Assembly: GCA_016466735.1 (NCBI GenBank)
Contig: JAAOED010000010.1
Coordinates: forward strand, 1-64,000
Length of the DNA: 64,000 bases
Direction: 5' to 3'
Origin: Weissella confusa
GTDB taxonomy: Bacteria; Bacillota; Bacilli; Lactobacillales; Lactobacillaceae
Both the position numbers and the translations under genes were made by a program. Positions 22,545 through 31,376 of the stretch are shown piece after piece. The notes under the pieces are model-generated. The model was not told the DNA's origin. It did not search any database and worked only from the letters and a program-made list of their open reading frames with translations. How positions within the stretch are numbered: the first letter of the stretch is position 1; each line of letters starts with the position of its first letter.

Positions 22545-24749
22545 TCACCGATACAAATTCACTTTCTTTGGCGAAGGCGTATGCAAAGCTTGAATGAGTT
22601 GTTCGCGACTATAGTCTACAAAAACTAATTCTTCCTTTGCGCGTGAAACCGCGGTATACGCTAGACCATAATCAGCCGCTTCCATCACATAAACTTTACG
22701 GGCACCACTACCTTGCGATTTGTGAATCGTAATTGCATAAGCCAACAACAAATCACGTTTTGCTTGCCAGACGGGCAGCTTATACATTTGACCAGTGGCT
22801 GGCACCGTGACCTCGACTTCACCGTAATCGCCATTCATGTCTGACACACGCAGATTGGTGATTTCGCCATATTCGCTGGTTGTATAACCATATTGATGGG
22901 TATCGTCATTGTTGTAGAACATAACCTTTGCCCCGACAAAGAAGCCACCACGACCATATTTACCGCGTTTCGTGAACGGCACCACCACTTCTTCATCAGC
23001 TGCCAGCGCCTTGAAGAAATACTCATTCACTTGAGCAACGCGCTGATTGGTGTACGCCAGAATCATCACGTCGTCCAGTTCTAAGTGGCGACGCTTATCT
23101 TGCAGCATGTCGCCATACTTCGCCGTGTGATACTGCCCGGTTGTCTGAATAAAGTAATCATCTTGAGCACGCACATGCGCAATGAATTCACGCAACGTCG
23201 ACACCTTGGCACGGTGATTGTTTTGGAACACGAATCCTGTACCGAACTGACGAATCAGCCCAATCAAATCACCGGTCACCGACAAAGCGTCCTCATCCAA
23301 ACTAACTGGCGGCAATTGCGCGTCATCCCCAATCAAAATAAAGCGCGTGCCTGGCCCAAAGAATGCCAACACCTTGGCCATCATTTCCATCGACATCATC
23401 GAAATCTCGTCGATAATGACAGTATCGAATTGCTTGAACGCTTGGGCAGCATCAGTATCCGCTGCGACAGACTGCACCGTCCCCACTGTTTTAAAGCCAT
23501 TATCCACCAGATTTAACTTTGCTTTGTGCGTCGGTGCTAACGCTACAACAGCATCTGTATTCAAAATCTTCCCCAACACAAACGTTTTACCACTACCACC
23601 AACACCAAGGAGCGCAACTAAGCGACGCTTTTCTTGTTTAATCCAGTTGATAAAGTCAGTTTGCTCACCAATCGGTTCAAAATCAGTCACTTTGTCACGG
23701 AATGGCAAGCGGGCGTCTGTTATGCTGGCCAATGCCTTTCGTACCAAGCGTTCATCCGCTAACTTTGATTTCAAATACAACAAGCCTGATTGGTCTTCTT
23801 CATTAATAAAACCGAATTCCGGCGATTGCATTAATGCCAATGATCGGAAACGTTGACGCTCTGAAACCGGCAGCACCTCACCGCTCGCTTTTAGCATCAC
23901 CAAATCATCCACGGCCGCCAAATGCTTTAGCACCTGCCCGTCAGTTAGACGACTTTCATCCAGTAGTTGCGCAACAATCGCTTTATTAAACTCGGGTACT
24001 TGTAATAATGCAAATACCTTTGATAGCTCCCACTTTTGTTGGAAGTAGGCATTCTCTTCCAAGTAATCATTAAACGCTGACATGTAACGAATATCTGTCA
24101 TGCGTGGCAGAAACTTTTCATACAACGTTCGTGACTCCAACGCTGACGCACTCATGTATCCTGGAATATTCGTCCAACGAGGTGTCGTCAAACGTAACTG
24201 GTGCCATTCCTTATCGGTTAACATTTGAATCTGATCATAAGATAGCTTATCGACAAAAATAGATGCACTTTGATAACCCTTTTCAGTTGTCGTGACAATT
24301 GGCGTACCATTTGAGGCTAACCGATCCAATCGGACATTCATCCGTGAATTCAAAACTGGCTCATCATCACCAAATGCGTTTTCCAATTGCCAAATTTGTG
24401 CCTGAATCTTTTCTAAACGGTCATTCACTAATCCGTGCGAAGCCGCGCGTTGCAAGAGTTTCCGCGCACTATCACTGTCTTCATCAAGAATCGCCAAGCG
24501 CGCTAAATAAGAATAAGCATTCGCTATATTCGCTTTCGGCGTTGGTTTTTGACGGACAAACCCCGCAAACAGTTGGCCCGCTTGTTCGTAATCTTTCGAC
24601 GCAAATGCAGCCCGTCCCGCATAGTAACGTGCCGACTTGTAGCTTGGCTTGCTTGTCATCACCTGCTGCAAAACTTCCTGCGCTTCAGCAAACTGCTTGG
24701 CCTTAATCAAAGAGCGCGCATGATTATATTGTTCATTAATGTCACTCAT
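22545..24749 (-). CDS. RecD-like SF1 helicase with N-terminal TPR region
   Basis: A 734-residue cytoplasmic protein. The first about 130 residues form tetratricopeptide-like repeats (SARYYAGRAAFASKDYEQAGQLF). A middle region of about 230 residues is unassigned. From about residue 380 it is an SF1B helicase: LLGVGGSGKTFVLG (Walker A), TVIIDEISMMS (Walker B), IGDDAQLPPV (motif III) and, near the end, AYAITIHKSQGSGARKV and YTAVSRAKEELV. It is shorter than RecD2 and lacks its usual N-terminal region. Start ATG 24749 behind AGAGG. Probable role in DNA repair or replication, by family. Confidence 0.82.
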   Translation of the reverse strand: MSDINEQYNHARSLIKAKQFAEAQEVLQQVMTSKPSYKSARYYAGRAAFASKDYEQAGQLFAGFVRQKPTPKANIANAYSYLARLAILDEDSDSARKLLQRAASHGLVNDRLEKIQAQIWQLENAFGDDEPVLNSRMNVRLDRLASNGTPIVTTTEKGYQSASIFVDKLSYDQIQMLTDKEWHQLRLTTPRWTNIPGYMSASALESRTLYEKFLPRMTDIRYMSAFNDYLEENAYFQQKWELSKVFALLQVPEFNKAIVAQLLDESRLTDGQVLKHLAAVDDLVMLKASGEVLPVSERQRFRSLALMQSPEFGFINEEDQSGLLYLKSKLADERLVRKALASITDARLPFRDKVTDFEPIGEQTDFINWIKQEKRRLVALLGVGGSGKTFVLGKILNTDAVVALAPTHKAKLNLVDNGFKTVGTVQSVAADTDAAQAFKQFDTVIIDEISMMSMEMMAKVLAFFGPGTRFILIGDDAQLPPVSLDEDALSVTGDLIGLIRQFGTGFVFQNNHRAKVSTLREFIAHVRAQDDYFIQTTGQYHTAKYGDMLQDKRRHLELDDVMILAYTNQRVAQVNEYFFKALAADEEVVVPFTKRGKYGRGGFFVGAKVMFYNNDDTHQYGYTTSEYGEITNLRVSDMNGDYGEVEVTVPATGQMYKLPVWQAKRDLLLAYAITIHKSQGSGARKVYVMEAADYGLAYTAVSRAKEELVFVDYSREQLIQALHTPSPKKVNLYR

Positions 24750-24796
24750 CAACCTAAACCTCTTTCCACAATCTACTTATTTTACCAGAGCAAACT

Positions 24797-24821
24797 AAAA
24801 AAGCCGACCATCACTGGTCGA
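24797..24821 (-). terminator. Terminator of the 79-residue protein gene
   Basis: CGACCA (24805-24810) and TGGTCG (24815-24820) followed by GCTTTTTTAG on the minus strand. Confidence 0.75.
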
Positions 24822-24854
24822 CTCAGAATTCACAGTGGACACCGTGTACAAATA

Positions 24855-25094
24855 CTACAGTTCAGGACGAACCTTAACCACCATTCGATCACCAGCCATC
24901 AAGGAAATCGCAAAGAGGTAAAAAGGGATATCCCCAAATTTAACAGCGCCATCCTCAACGAATAATGATAACGTCACCCCTTCATTATTATCTGTTTTGT
25001 GGAGAACCGTTGCAAAATCTCCTTCTTCAGAAATTGCCACGCGCATTGTGTCCTCTACTTCTAACGTTAGATGTGCAAATTTGTACTCTTTCAT
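24855..25094 (-). CDS. Small conserved-looking soluble protein, unknown
   Basis: A 79-residue protein, probably cytoplasmic and beta-rich (KFAHLTLEVEDTMRVAISEEG, TLSLFVEDGAVKFGD). ATG 25094 follows GAGGAG. It has its own terminator. No family recognised. Confidence 0.6.
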   Translation of the reverse strand: MKEYKFAHLTLEVEDTMRVAISEEGDFATVLHKTDNNEGVTLSLFVEDGAVKFGDIPFYLFAISLMAGDRMVVKVRPEL

Positions 25095-25184
25095 ATCATT
25101 CTCCTCACATGTGGGTCATTAAACATGCTCTAGTGTATCTAACCTGACCGTATACCCACCAAACAAATATTCAACTAGTCGTAA

Positions 25185-25215
25185 AAATAAAAAAGTCGGC
25201 CATCGCTGGCCGACC
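25185..25215 (-). terminator. Terminator of the 81-residue membrane protein gene
   Basis: GTCGGCCA (25195-25202) and TGGCCGAC (25207-25214) with TTTTTTATTTTT following on the minus strand. Confidence 0.85.
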
Positions 25216-25225
25216 TTCAAATTAT

Positions 25226-25471
25226 TTATTGTCCCAATGCAAACGAGAAAGCTGTCACTGATGACAACATCACCAATCCAATGACCGTCATACCGAAAAT
25301 CATACCGGCACGTACGAAAACAGCAGGTTCCTGCTTAGCAGTTTTGCGCCAGTTTAATTCACCGAGTGCTGATACAACACCGAGTAGCACTAAGAAACCA
25401 ACTAGCCATCCAAATACTGTTAACTCAAGTCCGTTTGACCAAAATGCCGTCGCAATAACTGAACTATTCAT
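25226..25471 (-). CDS. Small two-segment membrane protein
   Basis: An 81-residue protein with two hydrophobic segments (TVFGWLVGFLVLLGVVSAL, and AGMIFGMTVIGLVMLSSV) separated by a basic loop NWRKTAKQE. A strong AAAGGAGG site precedes ATG 25471. Own terminator downstream. Family unknown. Confidence 0.6.
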   Translation of the reverse strand: MNSSVIATAFWSNGLELTVFGWLVGFLVLLGVVSALGELNWRKTAKQEPAVFVRAGMIFGMTVIGLVMLSSVTAFSFALGQ

Positions 25472-25548
25472 GCGGAACCTCCTTTCTTCTTATACGTTAC
25501 AGCCACTTTGCCCGGCTGCCCCAATCAAATAATTTTTGATTTAGGAAA

Positions 25549-25956
25549 TTATCGACGCGGGTTAATCAACACGTAACCTTCTGGTCGGGCCAGCTTGATG
25601 TCATAACCCTTTTCCACAAATGTATCAGCCACTTCACCAACAAAACGGTTACGGAAGAATTGATCCTTATCCAACAATTCCACCCCAGCCGTCAAGATCT
25701 TCATGTCCTCAACCTTTTGACCCATCGATTCAATCTTGTCCTTAACGCGTTCAACAACCGTCTCTGGTGTCTCACGGTAACCGGCGTACAAACGCCAGAG
25801 AATTTCATCTAAAATGACATCCCCATTTTGCGCGTGCATTGAAGCCATTGCTTCTTGCATCATGTACCCCTTCAATGACTCCCCATAGACACGCATTGCC
25901 GTGATACCGTTCTGCGTCTCGTTATCAATTTCCATGTTTCGAATATTTGCAACCAT
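25549..25956 (-). CDS. Soluble protein of unknown function
   Basis: A 135-residue cytoplasmic-looking protein, mainly helical (GDVILDEILWRLYAGYRETP, VERVKDKIESMGQKVED) with a C-terminal YDIKLARPEGYVLINPRR. ATG 25956 follows GAGGGG. I recognise no family. It lies upstream of the 81-residue membrane protein gene on the same strand. Confidence 0.6.
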   Translation of the reverse strand: MVANIRNMEIDNETQNGITAMRVYGESLKGYMMQEAMASMHAQNGDVILDEILWRLYAGYRETPETVVERVKDKIESMGQKVEDMKILTAGVELLDKDQFFRNRFVGEVADTFVEKGYDIKLARPEGYVLINPRR

Positions 25957-26187
25957 ATTAATATCCCCTCAATATTTTTCGTCATGTTTAATCATGCCGG
26001 ACAAAATCGAAAAAGTTGGTGTGGTTTTTTGAATTAGCATGCATAAATTATGAATAAAATACGGTTGCTATACGTGGTCTATACCATGAGAAATCTTCTT
26101 AGTTGAAATTCACAAAATTACCATACTCAACCGGTAGACTAATTTCATCTATAACAACTATTTAGTCTTAGAAGGAGAATTTTTCTT

Positions 26188-27456
26188 ATGGATGACGAAA
26201 CAATTGTGGCAAAGCCGTCCACTGAAACGGCAGCCCCGGCAAAAGCCAAGGTCACTGCCCGCACAATCACATTAGTAGCCGCTCTATTCCTCGGCTTCAT
26301 TATGATTTACTTTGATAAAAACGCGATTGGAATCATCTTGGTTAGCATGCAACAAGACTTCGGTTTCAGTAACGTCCAAAAAGGAATGGTTATGTCAGCT
26401 TTCTTCATTGGATATGCTTCAATGCAAGTGCCCGCTGGTTTGTTGAACACGAAGCTTGGTTCAAAGCGTTTGCTGGTCTTCTCGATGGCCGCTATTGCTA
26501 TTTTCGCTGCGATGGCTGGATTCGCCAAGGCTGTGCTGTTCATCATTATCATTCGTTTCTTGGCCGGTGCCATCGCTCACTCTGGGTATGCACCTAGTGC
26601 TGCCAAGGAAGTTGCGACCAAGTTACCGTTGGATCAACGTACTTTGGCGCAAGGTATTTTGATTTCAGCTTCAGGTATTTCAGGAATTATCGTCCCATTG
26701 GTCGTATCACCTGTTTTGCAAGATTACGGTTGGCAACGTGCGTTCTGGATGATTGCCATCGCTTCTGTTGTCGTCGGGATTGTCTTGCGTTTCGTTTTGC
26801 CAAGCGAAAAGAAGCTTGCGGAAGCATCTGATGCAGCCGTCACAGAGCAAGCACCCGCTGCCAAGATGTCTGAAGTCATCCGTGAACGTTTTGTTTGGTT
26901 GCTATTCCTAGCTAACTTTACAATTAACGCCATGATGTACGGCATGATCAACTGGATGCCTTCTTACTTGATTCAATCAGTGAAGCTTTCAACGATTGTG
27001 CAAGGTCACATCACAGCTATTGGTGGTTTGGCCTTCTTGGTTGGCTCAATCGGTGGTTCATACATCGTTGGTAAGTTCTTCTTCGGTAAGGAAAAGACGG
27101 TTATCGGTTTTGCGGCCATCATGGCTGCGGTGAGCCTATTCTTGGCCTCACTTTCTGCTGACAGTGGCATGATTACAATTGCCTTGGCTTCTGGTGAATT
27201 CTTCAGTGCCATGACGTTCGTTACGTTGATGTCATTGCCAGTTAAGCGTTTCGCGCCACATAAGTTCGGCCCATCATACGCCATCGTTGCGACTGGTGGA
27301 ATCTTGGGTGGTATCGTCTCACCGACGTTGATTGGGTTGTTGGTCGACATGGCTAACGGCGCTTACTTCATGGTATTCGTCTACTTCCTAATCTTGGGAG
27401 CCTTGATGTTCTTGTGGTCACGCTTTATTCCAAAACAATCTAAGGAGAACACCTAA
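26188..27456 (+). CDS. MFS transporter (anion:cation symporter-like)
   Basis: A 422-residue 12-segment major facilitator. After a Pro/Ala-rich cytoplasmic tail, helix 1 has YFDKNAIGIIL. The loop 2-3 region reads YASMQVPAGLLNTKLGSKR (an MFS A-like motif), and helix 4-5 shows RFLAGAIAHSGYAPSAAKEV. It resembles the ACS subgroup that moves organic anions. ATG 26188 follows AAGGAG. The M20 peptidase starts two bases after its stop with its ribosome-binding site inside this gene, so importer and hydrolase probably act on the same compound, such as an N-acyl amino acid or dipeptide (inference). Confidence 0.85.
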   Translation: MDDETIVAKPSTETAAPAKAKVTARTITLVAALFLGFIMIYFDKNAIGIILVSMQQDFGFSNVQKGMVMSAFFIGYASMQVPAGLLNTKLGSKRLLVFSMAAIAIFAAMAGFAKAVLFIIIIRFLAGAIAHSGYAPSAAKEVATKLPLDQRTLAQGILISASGISGIIVPLVVSPVLQDYGWQRAFWMIAIASVVVGIVLRFVLPSEKKLAEASDAAVTEQAPAAKMSEVIRERFVWLLFLANFTINAMMYGMINWMPSYLIQSVKLSTIVQGHITAIGGLAFLVGSIGGSYIVGKFFFGKEKTVIGFAAIMAAVSLFLASLSADSGMITIALASGEFFSAMTFVTLMSLPVKRFAPHKFGPSYAIVATGGILGGIVSPTLIGLLVDMANGAYFMVFVYFLILGALMFLWSRFIPKQSKENT

Positions 27457-27458
27457 TT

Positions 27459-28622
27459 ATGGAAGCATTGCTTGAAAAGATTCGGGTTGCTGATCAAGTA
27501 ACCTGGCGCCGTTGGTTGCACCAACACGCCGAATTGTCATTCGAAGAATTTGAAACAACGGCTTACATCGAGAACTTGTTGCGCGATGTGCCGAACCTAA
27601 CGATTGAACGCCCAGCGCCAACCGGTTTGGTGGCAACGTTGCACGGTGCCCACCCTGGTAAGACGATTGCCTTGCGTGCCGACATCGATGCTTTACCAAT
27701 GGACGAATTGGCTGATGTACCTTACAAGTCAATTAACCCTGGTGTGATGCACTCTTGCGGCCACGACGTCCACGCTGCCATTTTGTTGGGCGCGGTATTC
27801 GCCTTAGCTGAGATGCGTGATAACATTCATGGTGATGTGAAGTTTATCTTCCAAGCCGCTGAAGAAATGCCACCTGGTGGCGCAATCGCCTTGGTTGAAG
27901 CCGGTGTATTGGATGATGTGGACCAAATCTTTGGTTTGCACATCTTCCCAATGACGCAGACTGGTACAATCGGTTTTGCCTACGGGCCAGTCACTGCCTC
28001 ATCTGATTTGTTCAATCTAACGATTAAGGGACGCGGTGCTCACGCGATGGCGCCTGAACAATCAATCGATCCAATTACGATTGGCACAGAGATTATTCAA
28101 TCAATTAACAACATGATTGCGCGTCGTGTTGCCCCTACTGAAGCTGCTTTGGTTTCATGGGGACAATTCACGGCCGGTACTGTTAACAACATCATTCCCC
28201 ACACGGCACACATCAAAGCGTCAGTTCGTTCACGTAACCCACAAGTACGTGCCGACATGGAACGTATGATTCGCGACATTATCGAACACGTGACGGCAAT
28301 GTATGGTGCTGACTACGATTTGGATTTCCAAAAAGGCTATGGTTCAGTGATGAACGCCAAGGAAGAAATGGATTTGGTGTTGGATACAGCTAAGGAATTG
28401 CTTGGTGAAGAAAACACGTACCCAATGCCACAATTGATGGCCGGTGAAGATTTCTCAGCCTACACGGAAGTTAAGCCTGGTGCGTACTTCGGTTTGGGTT
28501 CTGGCTTGGCTGAAGACGGTTACGAATTCGTCAACCACCACCCTAAGTTCATCGTCGATGAAGACTGCATGCCAGTTGGTTCTGCGATGTTCGTTAAGAT
28601 TGTTGAGAACATTTTAATGTAA
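27459..28622 (+). CDS. M20 family amidohydrolase/peptidase
   Basis: A 387-residue cytoplasmic metallo-amidohydrolase of the M20D group (hippurate hydrolase, N-acyl-amino-acid amidohydrolase). Metal-binding marks are ALRADIDALPM, MHSCGHDVHAAILLG (Cys and His ligands), QAAEEMPPGGA (catalytic Glu pair), GLHIFP and, near the end, AGEDFSAYTEVKPGAYFGLG. A dimerisation domain sits in the middle. It is the second gene of a two-gene operon with the MFS transporter. Exact substrate not deducible. Confidence 0.88.
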   Translation: MEALLEKIRVADQVTWRRWLHQHAELSFEEFETTAYIENLLRDVPNLTIERPAPTGLVATLHGAHPGKTIALRADIDALPMDELADVPYKSINPGVMHSCGHDVHAAILLGAVFALAEMRDNIHGDVKFIFQAAEEMPPGGAIALVEAGVLDDVDQIFGLHIFPMTQTGTIGFAYGPVTASSDLFNLTIKGRGAHAMAPEQSIDPITIGTEIIQSINNMIARRVAPTEAALVSWGQFTAGTVNNIIPHTAHIKASVRSRNPQVRADMERMIRDIIEHVTAMYGADYDLDFQKGYGSVMNAKEEMDLVLDTAKELLGEENTYPMPQLMAGEDFSAYTEVKPGAYFGLGSGLAEDGYEFVNHHPKFIVDEDCMPVGSAMFVKIVENILM

Positions 28623-28624
28623 CC

Positions 28625-28666
28625 AAAAAGAGGTAGAAAATCCGCGGATTTTCTACCTCTTTATTT
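28625..28666. terminator. Bidirectional terminator between the M20 peptidase and pepN
   Basis: A perfect 17-bp stem AAAGAGGTAGAAAATCC / GGATTTTCTACCTCTTT (28627-28662) with a two-base loop and T-runs on both sides. It serves the two converging units. Confidence 0.9.
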
Positions 28667-28672
28667 TGTCTA

Positions 28673-31216
28673 TTACTTGTTATTTACCTGGCGAACAGCT
28701 GCGTTAACAGCTTCCTGTTCCGCCTCAATTAACGCAACACGGGTTTCTACGACCTTGATGTCCATCGTGATTTCACGTGTCAAACCAGGCGTTGGCAACT
28801 TTGGTTCAAAGAATTCCTTGAACTCTGCCAAGCGCTCGGCCGTTTGGAAAACACCAGCCGTAACCGTGATGTAGGTCGTGAACTCCATATCACCACCAAC
28901 TGTATCTGACAACCATTGCCAGTCTGCACGAATCCAATCCCATGCCGCTTGTTGACCGTGCTTGTGGGTCAAGACGCCGCGGTACCAAGCACGCAAATCT
29001 TGTGGCTTGATGGTGTTGGCATCCTCAAACTTGTTGATCAACGTTGCAATCAAAGCTGGATCTTGTGTTTGCGTAAGCGCGCCTTGAATATCACGCTTGA
29101 ACGTCGCATCTGATGATGCAACGTAAGCTTGAAGCAATTGATTAAACAAGGCCTCATTACCAAAGTTTTCGACCTCATTACGCAAAACCAAGCCACGCAC
29201 TTCGGCTGGCAATGCCGCCAAATCAGCTTGTTGGGCCACAAACAAATCGTGAGCAGCCGCAATGGCTTCTGCATTTTGCGCATACAACGCTGCACGCAAG
29301 ACCAGCGGACGTGTAATTACATCCTCGATACTGTCACCAGATTGTGCGTGCCAACCAAGACGATCAACCTGTTTACGACTCAAGTTATCAAAGAATACTT
29401 GTAGTTCGCGTTCTGCATCAGAGTCAGGTGTCACAAACTTCTTCAAATTATTCGCCACATCATAAAGTGCTATCGTGACAATCACATGTTCACTATTCGC
29501 AAAATTCTGTAGCAATGGCACAACGGAGGCATATGACGTCAAACGACCTTCAGACAATAAGCGTTGATCTTGTAGTAATTGCAACTGTGAAATGGCAGAC
29601 AAGTTTGTCGCAGCTTGTGCCAAATCAGCCAACAGCGTCTCGTCATATTTCACAATGAAGTGAGAGTTATTGCCAACGTTCAATTGGAATGGTTGACCAT
29701 TCTGCTCACGCAATTGTTGATAATCACCAACCACGATTTCATGTTCAGTCAGCAACTCTGGCACAGCTTCATAGTTACTGTTCAATGGAACTTGCCACTG
29801 ACGACCCTTTTCTTCACTTTCACCAATGAAGAATTGTTGTTGTGACAAGGTCAATTGACCATCGACAACTGCTGCTGTCACGACTGGATAACCTGGTTGC
29901 TCCAGCCAAGACGTCATGATAGCTCCGACATCCAAGCCTGAGGCGTCACCCAACGCTTGCCAAAGGTCAGCACCGGTGGCGTTACCATACTGGTGCGCGT
30001 CAAAGTAAGCCTTCAATCCCTTACGCAACGCCTCATCCCCAAGCAGTGCTCGGACCATAACCAACATACGCGCACCCTTCGCATAGACGATGGCACCGTC
30101 AAAGAGTGCATCAATTTCTGCTGGATCTTCTACCTGCACGTGAACTGATTGCACACCATCAGTCGCATCTCGGCTCAACGCTGCTGGCACATCGGATGTT
30201 TGGAACAATTCCCAAATGTGCCAATCTGGTTCAATGGCATCAATGGCAACATACTCCATCATGTTGGCGAAACTTTCGTTAAGCCACAAGTCATCCCACC
30301 ACTTCATCGTCACCAAATCACCGAACCATTGGTGCGCCAATTCGTGCGCGATTACAGTTGCCACCAGTAGTTTCTGACGCAATGGGGTATTATCTGGGTC
30401 AAGCGTTAGATAAGCTTCACGATACGTAACCAAGCCCCAGTTTTCCATGGCACCGGCTGAAAAATCAGGCAACGCCAATTGCCATGAATGTGGCAATGGA
30501 TATGGTGTTTGGTAGAAGTCTTCATAGAATTCAATCGAACGCTTAGCAACATCAAGCGCAAAGTCTAATTCATTTGCCTGGTGCGCCTTCGTGGCAAAAA
30601 CACCCACTTCGACACCGCTCTTGGTACGCGTTGTCTTGCTCTTTAAATCACCGAACGCAAAGGCCACCAAATACGTTGACATGCGAACAGTCGTCGCAAA
30701 ATAGTGCACGCCACCTTCTTCACGTAGTTCCGGCATATTTGCCAACACGGTTTCACCCGGTTGCTCATCAAACTTGAGCGCTAAATCAAACGTTGCCTTG
30801 GCTTCAGGTTCATCGATTGCCGGGAACGCTTGGCGCGCAAAAGTCGTTTCAAATTGCGTCCCGATAATCTGCTTCTTCTCACCGGCCACCTCATAGTATG
30901 ACGGATAAATCCCCATCATCGTATCAGTCAATGGTGCCGTGTACGTAATCGTCAAAGCAGTTGGACCGACTTCACGCAATGTAACGCGAATCGCCTCATG
31001 TTCATTATCAACTTTGTAAGCCAACGCTTGGCCGGCTTCATCAGTCACTGACGTAATCGTCAAATACTTTTGGTGAACTGAAATTTCGGTTGCCTTGGCT
31101 TCACCGGAAATCGTTGTACGTCCACTAATCACTTTTGTAACGCGGTTCACATCAATGTACAAATCATAATGTGAAGGTTGGAAAACCTCGTAAAAATGCT
31201 CATTCTTCGCTGTCAT
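28673..31216 (-). CDS. pepN: Aminopeptidase N
   Basis: An 847-residue M1 zinc aminopeptidase, the usual size of the LAB PepN. It removes N-terminal residues from peptides in the cytoplasm and is central to growth on proteins. Marks are SAGAMENWGLVTYRE (substrate N-terminus recognition) and HELAHQWFGDLVTMKWWDD with WLNESFA (HExxH...E zinc site). The C-terminal ERAP1-like domain follows. ATG 31216 follows AGAGGGG. Monocistronic, own promoter. Confidence 0.96.
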   Translation of the reverse strand: MTAKNEHFYEVFQPSHYDLYIDVNRVTKVISGRTTISGEAKATEISVHQKYLTITSVTDEAGQALAYKVDNEHEAIRVTLREVGPTALTITYTAPLTDTMMGIYPSYYEVAGEKKQIIGTQFETTFARQAFPAIDEPEAKATFDLALKFDEQPGETVLANMPELREEGGVHYFATTVRMSTYLVAFAFGDLKSKTTRTKSGVEVGVFATKAHQANELDFALDVAKRSIEFYEDFYQTPYPLPHSWQLALPDFSAGAMENWGLVTYREAYLTLDPDNTPLRQKLLVATVIAHELAHQWFGDLVTMKWWDDLWLNESFANMMEYVAIDAIEPDWHIWELFQTSDVPAALSRDATDGVQSVHVQVEDPAEIDALFDGAIVYAKGARMLVMVRALLGDEALRKGLKAYFDAHQYGNATGADLWQALGDASGLDVGAIMTSWLEQPGYPVVTAAVVDGQLTLSQQQFFIGESEEKGRQWQVPLNSNYEAVPELLTEHEIVVGDYQQLREQNGQPFQLNVGNNSHFIVKYDETLLADLAQAATNLSAISQLQLLQDQRLLSEGRLTSYASVVPLLQNFANSEHVIVTIALYDVANNLKKFVTPDSDAERELQVFFDNLSRKQVDRLGWHAQSGDSIEDVITRPLVLRAALYAQNAEAIAAAHDLFVAQQADLAALPAEVRGLVLRNEVENFGNEALFNQLLQAYVASSDATFKRDIQGALTQTQDPALIATLINKFEDANTIKPQDLRAWYRGVLTHKHGQQAAWDWIRADWQWLSDTVGGDMEFTTYITVTAGVFQTAERLAEFKEFFEPKLPTPGLTREITMDIKVVETRVALIEAEQEAVNAAVRQVNNK

Positions 31217-31257
31217 ATTACTCCCCTCTAACGACTAGTCAGTCTATCTTAATAATT

Positions 31258-31286
31258 AGTATTAGAACTTTTCTCATAAAAGTCAA
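31258..31286 (-). promoter_or_regulatory. pepN promoter
   Basis: TTGACT (31281-31286) and AATACT (31258-31263) with a 17-base spacer. Confidence 0.75.
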
Positions 31287-31332
31287 CGTTATGTTTAATG
31301 ATACGCCCTGCTTTACCAATTTAAACTGCACA

Positions 31333-31371
31333 AAACTAAAATGCTACGCAATTCATCATCACGTAGCATTT
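31333..31371 (-). terminator. Terminator of the Ugp-type operon
   Basis: AATGCTACG and CGTAGCATT arms (31340-31370), with TTTTAGTTTTG on the minus strand, just past the beta-CASP gene. Confidence 0.75.
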
Positions 31372-31376
31372 CGTCA

